In this document: in pieces, positions 57,841 to 64,000 of the stretch
How positions within the stretch are numbered: position 1 is the stretch's first letter
Layout: every line of letters starts with the position of its first letter
Source of the DNA: Dillenia suffruticosa
Taxonomy: Eukaryota; Streptophyta; Magnoliopsida; Dilleniales; Dilleniaceae
Assembly (NCBI GenBank): GCA_033439265.1
Contig: JAVTVX010000031.1
Span: forward strand, 4,325,501-4,389,500
Direction of reading: 5' to 3'
Length of the DNA stretch: 64,000 nucleotides
Position numbers and translations under genes: made by a program
Notes under the pieces: generated by a model
Told to the model about the DNA's origin: nothing
The model's database searches: none
Seen by the model: only the letters and a program-made list of their open reading frames with translations

Positions 57841-57844
57841 TTTG

Positions 57845-58500
57845 TGAAAGAAATTTGATAACTATGACGAGTATCGCTTCAAACTTCACGATTGAAAAGT
57901 TTGATACGGGAGTTATTTTTCACTTTAACAAAGAAGAACAAAGGATCTTATCGTTCAATAAGATTGGGCAAAAGTTTTGAAATGTCCGAAAGGCAAACCG
58001 GAAATGATGTTTGATGACAATTTTGAGTATGAAGAAAGGTGTACCAATATATGTTGCTGTAAGTGGGAAAAATATTTTCGTCCCTTAATCAAGTCAGGAG
58101 TTCGATTACTACTGGATATGAAAAAAATATTATTGGGAGATAATCCCCTCAATTGAGACCTGACAGACTCTTTAAAAAAAAAGAAAGGTGTATGAGAACT
58201 ATTTGGGCTTGTATCGTAGATGATTTTATTATTATTATTTTTTATTATACAAAAATTTGAATATGAAATTATCAGATTAGAGAAGGGGTTTGTATCATTA
58301 GACTATTCTCTTAGGAACATAGATAACCTTATTAATAATGTTATTAATGTTACTTATGCCCTTGGCGTTTGGGAAAGGTTGGAAAAACTTTGCTTCACGA
58401 AAATGTTTGACCAACAAGTTGCATATGTAGAAAAGGCTATGGAAAATTCAGACGGAGGAAGCCAAAAATCTGGTGGAGTACTCAAACGAATATAATAGTA
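57845..58500 (+). pseudogene. Copia gag relic interrupted by a SINE
   Basis: Reading across frames: ASNFTIEKFDTG, QRRTKDLIVQ, DWAKVLKCPKGKPEMMFDD and NFEYEERC (to 58043). After a 137-base insertion it continues MRTIWACIVDDF, and further on NVINVTYALGVWERLEKLCFTKMFDQQ (58340-58410). This is the start of a copia-type gag (matrix/capsid region), different in sequence from the gag at 37140. Stops, an AT-rich insert at 58215-58335 and loss of the rest make it a pseudogene. The remaining 91-codon open frame (58220-58495) is part of it. Confidence 0.7.
58044..58180 (+). mobile_element. tRNA-derived SINE (137 bp) with 12 bp target duplication
   Basis: Flanked by exact direct repeats AAGAAAGGTGTA (58032-58043 and 58181-58192). 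The insert has an A-box-like 'ttgctgtaagtgg' and a B-box-like 'gagttcgattac' about 45 bases apart, and ends in seven A's. Removing it and one repeat restores the interrupted gag reading, a strong independent check. The family is not recognised. Confidence 0.82.
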
Positions 58501-59239
58501 ATCTTGATCGATTCAATAAAAATCAAGGAGAAAGACAAGATACTTCTACTTCTATCCTTAGCTAAGACCGTAAAGACATTCGGATAGTGTCACAGGTACT
58601 TATAACAATACTCAGTCAAATCTTGACTCAAGCTCGGGGTCGGGTAATTTGAATATCAAGCTCAAACTCGAAACCAAATGTGTCGAATTCTAAAGCCCGA
58701 CGAACCCAATAAATTATTAAAATAATTTTTATTTGTTAAAATAATTATATTTTTTAAAAATAAATTTTAAAATAAGTGATAACACTACCCGATAATACTT
58801 CGAACTCGAGAAATATAAGTTTGACCTCACCTAAATAACACTCGAGCCGAGTTCAGATATCGATACTATCCGACTTGACTTATTGTCATAACATCCCTAA
58901 TCCCCACTCTCTGATTCATATGAAAACTATGTAAAGACGTCGCCTGTTAGAAAGAATAGACACAATCAATGTTGGTAACAGTTGATATTAAACGAAAATC
59001 AATATTTGGTGGCGAATGTTATGATGTATTGGCTATTGGATTTAGGATTAGCAGATTGTGTATATTTCATTCATAGTGTCAAAGAAAGCAGTGGAATAAT
59101 TTAAACTAAATGAAAAATAACGTTATAAAACAAGATATTAATCTCAAATCTGCCATAAATATGTTTCTTATAATCAAGCAATGAAGCCTCAGGCCTAGTT
59201 TTTCTCCTCTAACCTTAAGTCAAACTCTCGTAACTTTTC
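58501..59239. other. Unassigned stretch
   Basis: No gene. 58600-58880 is rich in 'ctcgaactcg', 'cgagctc' and 'gacttg' type words, as seen in some plant dispersed repeats, but no element ends were found. Confidence 0.35.
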
Positions 59240-59665
59240 CGAAGTTTTGGGAAATGTTTTGAATTTTGGGGTTTTGAATAAATAATTGCAAAAAGGAAAG
59301 GCGAGTAAGTTTCAAGACCACTGCAGCAGATTCAAAGGAGAAATTAAATGAGGAATTGTGTTGCTTTTTTGCTTTAGGGCTTTTTTCCAAAGGTGTGTGG
59401 TGATGTTTCTTACAGCACTCCAGTGATCATTAACCACAAAACAATTTGATAACCACAAATTTTATATAATGATAAAAAAAATACGAAGGAAGCCCATCAA
59501 GGCAAATATATAACAAGAAATGGTCAAAACCTATTTTTGAGTACAAATAAAAATAGATTTTTTATTCTATAATTTTTTTTTTTATTTTTATTTTTTTTTA
59601 TCATTTCAACTTGTTTTCTAACAAGAGACTACAATTTTTAGTGCAAATAAAAAAAAAATAGATTT
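59240..59665 (-). pseudogene. Orphan duplicate of the BBE-like promoter
   Basis: 59240-59475 matches 31020-31238 and 59475-59665 matches 31550-31720, in the same orientation. It includes the TATATAAAA box (59461-59469) and most of the 5' UTR. The match stops where the source lies 33 bases upstream of the BBE start codon, and no BBE coding sequence follows on the minus side. It is the leftover of a tandem or segmental duplication whose gene body was lost. One local change is an insertion of 'acaatttgataaccacaaa' next to the TATA box. Confidence 0.85.
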
Positions 59666-60118
59666 TGTTTGCGACCAAACCGAAAATTTTATTCCATCGA
59701 AAAATATTACCAAAAGTATTTGTTGAATATATATAATTACAAGTAAATTTGGAATACAAGTCTAAAAAATAAAAAGTTCGATGCAAGGTAGACACAATAT
59801 TCCATAGTGTTTTTAGACGCTATTTGCCTCTCAAATCCTAGGGTTCACTGAGCTAATGGCACTCCCGCTCCTCCTAAATTTGCCTGGTGTTTTCGTGTTA
59901 CCATCTGATCCCTCTTCTTGACGAAGGCTTTTTCTTTTATATTCGTATTTCATAACAATGTTGTCAAATTTTTACCCGTTTTCTTATCAGTGCCATATAT
60001 GTCTGTTGTAGTATTTCAACTCATTTTGGGGTCCTTTACATATATAAAAAAATAATTTTTAATTTAAATCTGAAAATAAATTAATTTCAAATTATACAAG
60101 ATAAATACAACACCAAGA
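59666..60118. other. AT-rich stretch, no gene
   Basis: No recognisable gene or element. Includes short A and T runs only. Confidence 0.4.
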
Positions 60119-60133
60119 ATTTAAGAATAAGTT

Positions 60134-60219
60134 TTTTTTTTTCACCAACCGGTAGCTTAGTTTTGCCCAACTAATCCAGTCCAACCACTGTGGGTGTCAT
60201 TGAGGGGTTTGGCTCTCCT
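60134..60219 (-). mobile_element. Short SINE-like insertion, minus strand
   Basis: Flanked by near-identical direct repeats 'atttaagaataagttt' (about 60118-60133) and 'atttaaaaataagttt' (about 60219-60234), with one mismatch. The insert begins on the plus strand with a run of T's, that is, a poly(A) tail on the minus strand, as expected for a SINE inserted in reverse. At about 86 bp it is short and I see no convincing B box, so it may be 5'-truncated. Confidence 0.6.
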
Positions 60220-60234
60220 ATTTAAAAATAAGTT

Positions 60235-62100
60235 TCAACCCACTCTGCCTGTATTCCTGTTTTGCATTCTTAAATACAATTAACTAATAGGCCATTTGGA
60301 ATTATTTAAAAAAATGTTATTTATAAACATTTAGTGCTTATAAATAGCTTTTTAACTTATAAACTCATTTTAACCTTTTCAATTATTTATTTAGATAAAT
60401 ATTATTTAAAAATAGTTAACTGTTTGATAAAATAAGTGTTCATACATAAAGTATATAAAATAGAGAAAAAACTATAGTGAGCATAAGATGTACTATAGTT
60501 GTACTTTTTGTTAAATATAAAAGGATGAAAATATATTTTTATTGGTCAACATAGCTTATTTTAGTCGTGTTTAAAAGCACAAAAATGAAAAATCTGTTAG
60601 AAGCAACTTATTATTTTTTTTTGACTTATAAGCGTTTTTTGATTTTATAAATATTTTTACAAATTTTATTACCAAATAATTATAATTATAATTTTAACTT
60701 ATAAATTGGTTTTGATCGTTTTATAAATAATCCCAAACACCCTCTAAATTGGATCTTTACACAAGTAGCTTCATTAATTAACACCTCCGACTATCAAAAT
60801 TTGATTAACCAAAACACAAAGAGAATGCACTTTAAAACTCATCTGAATTTTTCAATACAAGTGGCCCATCTTTTATTTTTTATTTTTAATTTAACCTAAT
60901 ATGTTTTATCAAATAGTTTGTAGTGACAAATATAAAATATTTTATAGAGTCTTGGGTTAAATTCATAAACTATTCAAAATATTTTATAAGATATTTTAGA
61001 GTTTTTAAGTTTATGAAATTTATTTAGCAAAATATAGCTTTACCTTAATTTTTTTACACAATGTATAAATTTTTTATTTTTACCTCTAAATTGAATTTAT
61101 TAATATTTTATTTCCTATATTTATCCTTCCTCATCGATAAATATCTATTTACATAAATTTAATAGCATTTTGCTATTTTTAGTCATCTCGACTATAAAAA
61201 AAGGTTTGTAAAAACTCATTATTACTGAATACAACATCGACTTATAAACTCATCGAATACTTATAAATTGTTTATCTTATTTTATCCAAACATTTTAAAA
61301 ATGAAATATACAAGTTTATAAGTTTTAAAAACTTTAAATTATTTAAAATAAGTTTAACCAACAGACTCTTAATTTTTAGAGAAAAGGGAACAAATTGGGT
61401 TAAATGTAATTCCCTACTATTGTTAAGTGCTTTATTCAATCACTTCTAAAATGCGTTAATAAACAATCTTAATATTAATTAGATATTCAGAATTAGGTTG
61501 TCTTTTTTGTGTTAAACTAGTGTTTGGAATGCCCTCCTTGTAAAATCGAGAAAACAAAAATGCTGGTGGCCTTTTCTCACATTTTTACACACAAGATAGT
61601 ATTATTCCAAAAAAAAAAAAAAAAAAAAAAACAAAGAAAAGAAAGCTCATATGATCATTGATCGAAGAGGAAGAGATTTCATGCCCTTTTTCTTTTTTTA
61701 AAATTGATTAACAGAAATAGGGTAAGAGAGAAATTCTTATAGTCAAATTCTTCACGGACATAACCAGCCTCTATTTACCAATTTTTTATGACTAAATTCT
61801 TTTAACCAAAATTTTAAGTTTGATTTTTGGAATGAAAAATAGTCACCGGAAAAATCATACCCTAAATTAGGTATTATGGTACTTAAATTGAACTATTTCG
61901 GTAACTCTAATACTGGTTTGTCAAGACTTAAAAAAATAACCGGTCTCTTTTTGCTTGAAATGATTAATTGAGGTCAAAACTGATCGATTTGAAGAGCACA
62001 CAAGAACTAGATAGCCTGCTGGCTGGAAGGTTGATCCATACCCCAGTTCCACTAATATGCTAATATAAGTCATAAAAGTATTATTATTAAAGTGAGAATT
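60235..62100. other. AT-rich stretch, no gene
   Basis: No coding region. 60290-60740 and 61200-61370 contain related phrases ('acttataaa', 'tcgtttataaata', 'caaacaccctc'), suggesting old short repeats. A long A run lies at 61611-61631. Confidence 0.4.
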
Positions 62101-62373
62101 TGTTATGGATTAATTTTTCAGAACAACAAAGAAAGATTCAGGAAGATTAGAGCAACTAAAGCTCCTTTCCATTGATACACAAATCACAATTATAGAGAAG
62201 AAAAGAACACAGCTTGCTATCAGAGCAAAACTGCCCAGCATCATAGCTGTAATACATTTACTGTTTTCCTGCCCCCATTCCAATCACCCCCACACCTATT
62301 TGTATCCCTTTTACCCCATATTCGGTCTCATAACAGTTTTAGATTCCCAGTAGAAGTTGGTTATTCCCTAACA
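62101..62373 (-). repeat. Short LTR (273 bp) at the end of a gypsy-like pol tail
   Basis: Minus-strand reading starts TGTTAGGGAATAACC and ends ATCCATAACA, a typical short plant LTR with TG...CA ends. The upstream frame stops within its first bases. No primer site follows the CA end, so it is the 3' LTR or a remnant. No partner LTR or target duplication is seen in the window. Confidence 0.5.
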
Positions 62374-62580
62374 GTATGTTGTTTTCTTCTTGCCTATATG
62401 TTGATAAACTTTTAGTCCTTTTGGTTCCATCTCACCAACCACTTGTCTAGCAGTTGTCATCTCATCATCTAGCTGGTCTTCTGTAGCTTCTTTTATAACA
62501 TTGCTTCCTACTAAAAATTCAGCCTTGTCCTCAAGGCTGTATATAATACCGATTTTAGGTGACTGCATATCATGTACCAC
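62374..62580 (-). pseudogene. C-terminal pol tail of a gypsy-like element
   Basis: A 70-codon open frame (stop at 62368-62370) containing SLEDKAEFLVGSNVIKE and KGLKVYQHIGKKK. In some plant gypsy elements the extreme end of pol has an 'LEDK-x-F' motif followed by basic residues just before the 3' LTR. Its position directly before the LTR at 62101-62373 fits. Everything upstream is lost. The assignment rests on a short motif. Confidence 0.4.
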
Positions 62581-63444
62581 TTTTCATGGTTATATATAAT
62601 ATATATTAACATTCTTTTGGGATATCTAAAATAAAATTTTAATTATCTATTTATTTATTTTGAGATTTCGTCTCGAAATCGCTAAAATCGAAAATTTTCT
62701 CGGTAAACCGAAAATCTTCTCGACAAGCACTGGTAAGGCCTAAAAAAATCAAAAATAGCTAAGAAAAGGTCTACACACTTAAATAAAGATATTTAAATGA
62801 AATTTCATATTTTTAAGGAATTTTGAACAAAATTTCATAAGAACCAAAAATACAAATTGTTAACAATTAAGGGTCTAAATGCATTAAAGGAAAATTGAGA
62901 GACTAAGTTGCAAACACTCAAGGGTGGACAATTGAAACCAAATGATTAGTCAAGAGGGTAGCAAGGTTGGGTAGTGGCTAGATAAGATTGTTTCACATTC
63001 AAAAATACTCATTTGATGGAAATTTATGTATGAAATTTAATAAGAATAGCTTCTGCTAGTTTGTGACACCACTCCTCTTGATATGGACATCCAACAAGAC
63101 ACCTAATGGAGTATATAGAGTTTGCTTAAATCAACAATTGCATTATTTAAGTGTTAGGATAAGTGGAAGGTTGAGGTGATGCATGGAATAATCGAATGGT
63201 CAAGGATATTTTACTAAATTTATAAAAGAATTTGTTTAGAAAAAGAATTGGCTCATTTTCTTCATTCAAACCCCCTTGCATGAAATATGTAGACTCCATA
63301 TCCATTTTGAGTTCAACCATAGAGCCAAAGAGGTAAGAACATTTTTAGGAATTTTTGAATTTGAATTGAAAGTATAGAAGTGTTGTATAGAAAATTCATG
63401 TTGATGGTGATTTGATTTTGCTAAGGTGATAAAAAATTTAAGAA
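62581..63444. other. AT-rich stretch, no gene
   Basis: No recognisable coding region or element end. 62660-62730 has 'aatcg(a)aaattttctcg'-type short repeats. Confidence 0.4.
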
Positions 63445-64000
63445 TTCAAAGAGAGTGTTGGTATTTATTGTTAACGAAAGATCTTATAAAGGAGGTAACA
63501 TGTCTTAACTTGTATAAAAATTTGATTACTTGATGAGTTTTTACAATGGTATCTATACTAACATGCTAGATATTGATTTCTAAATTGAATCTTGTATAGT
63601 ATTCTTATGATATCTCATTTTGTAGAACTCAAAAATATAAGTCATTTATTTCTTTATAAACTAGACTTTCTAAGATTTAAAATGGTATATTATGTAAAAC
63701 ATTTCATGAAGGAATCGATTTTTGATGATATTTGGAAATTTAGCATATTTTACTAACTTTGTTTCATATTTATTCAAGGATTCAAAGAGAGTGTTGGTAT
63801 TTATTGTTAACGAAAGATCTTATAAAGGAGGTAACATGTCTTAACTTGTATAAAAATTTGATTACTTGATGAGTAGTTACAATGGTATCTATACTAACAT
63901 GCTAGATATTGATTTCTAGATTGAGTCTTGTATAGTATTCTTATGATATCTCATTTTGTAGAACTCAAAAACATAAGTCATTTATTTCTTTATAAACTAG
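63445..64000 (+). repeat. 336 bp tandem repeat, continuing past the right edge
   Basis: 63445-63664 and 63781-64000 are nearly identical (about five differences in 220 bases), with an offset of 336. The intervening 116 bases would complete the unit. The second copy is still matching at the window edge, so at least two units, and possibly a longer satellite-like array, are present. Confidence 0.9.

Overview
The window looks like repeat-rich nuclear DNA from a flowering plant, most likely a eudicot. The evidence is a single intact plant gene of the berberine-bridge-enzyme (BBE)-like family in a landscape of plant transposons: Ty3/gypsy and Ty1/copia LTR elements, LINEs, a CACTA element and short SINE-like insertions. 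I cannot name the species. Almost every long open frame belongs to a transposon or is an accident of GC-rich or AT-rich repeats.

Layout. 1-700: AT-rich, with a promoter-like or LTR-like edge on the minus strand. About 700-6300: a dispersed repeat of unknown class, interrupted by a 2.9 kb non-autonomous CACTA element (2986-5900), followed by an irregular tandem array (6300-6730). 6880-7650: a decayed Athila-like gypsy integrase. 7655-8910: the 3' half of a LINE. About 9900-21600: a second LINE, split by a 9.0 kb Tekay/Del-like gypsy element (10734-19703) with roughly 3.0 kb LTRs, a perfect 5 bp target duplication, an intact gag and a heavily deleted pol. 21744-28640: a Tat/Ogre-like gypsy element on the minus strand. 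29362-30987 (minus): the BBE-like gene, with its promoter to about 31240.

31946-55833 is a nested Sirevirus-like copia complex. Its left LTR holds an inverted solo LTR (32176-35010). Its gag is cut off by a non-autonomous LTR element (about 37874-45662), which itself holds another solo LTR (39440-42578). After a GC-rich block and a second copy of the dispersed repeat, copia integrase and reverse transcriptase remnants follow (48660-50965), then an extra ORF (51668-52391) and a second LTR (53482-55833).

55834-64000 is AT-rich. It holds a copia gag relic broken by a SINE with a 12 bp target duplication, a second copy of the BBE promoter without its gene (59240-59665), another SINE-like insertion, a short LTR with a pol tail (62101-62580), and the start of a 336 bp tandem repeat at the right edge.

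The only probable functional host gene is the BBE-like oxidoreductase. I found no gene cluster, CRISPR array, or credible tRNA or rRNA gene. The most informative signals are structural: nested insertions with readable target duplications, a hairpin with a compensatory base change kept between diverged LTRs, an orphan duplicated promoter, and unusual ORFs in the copia element and the non-autonomous LTR element. Boundaries and similarities were judged by eye, without alignment software.
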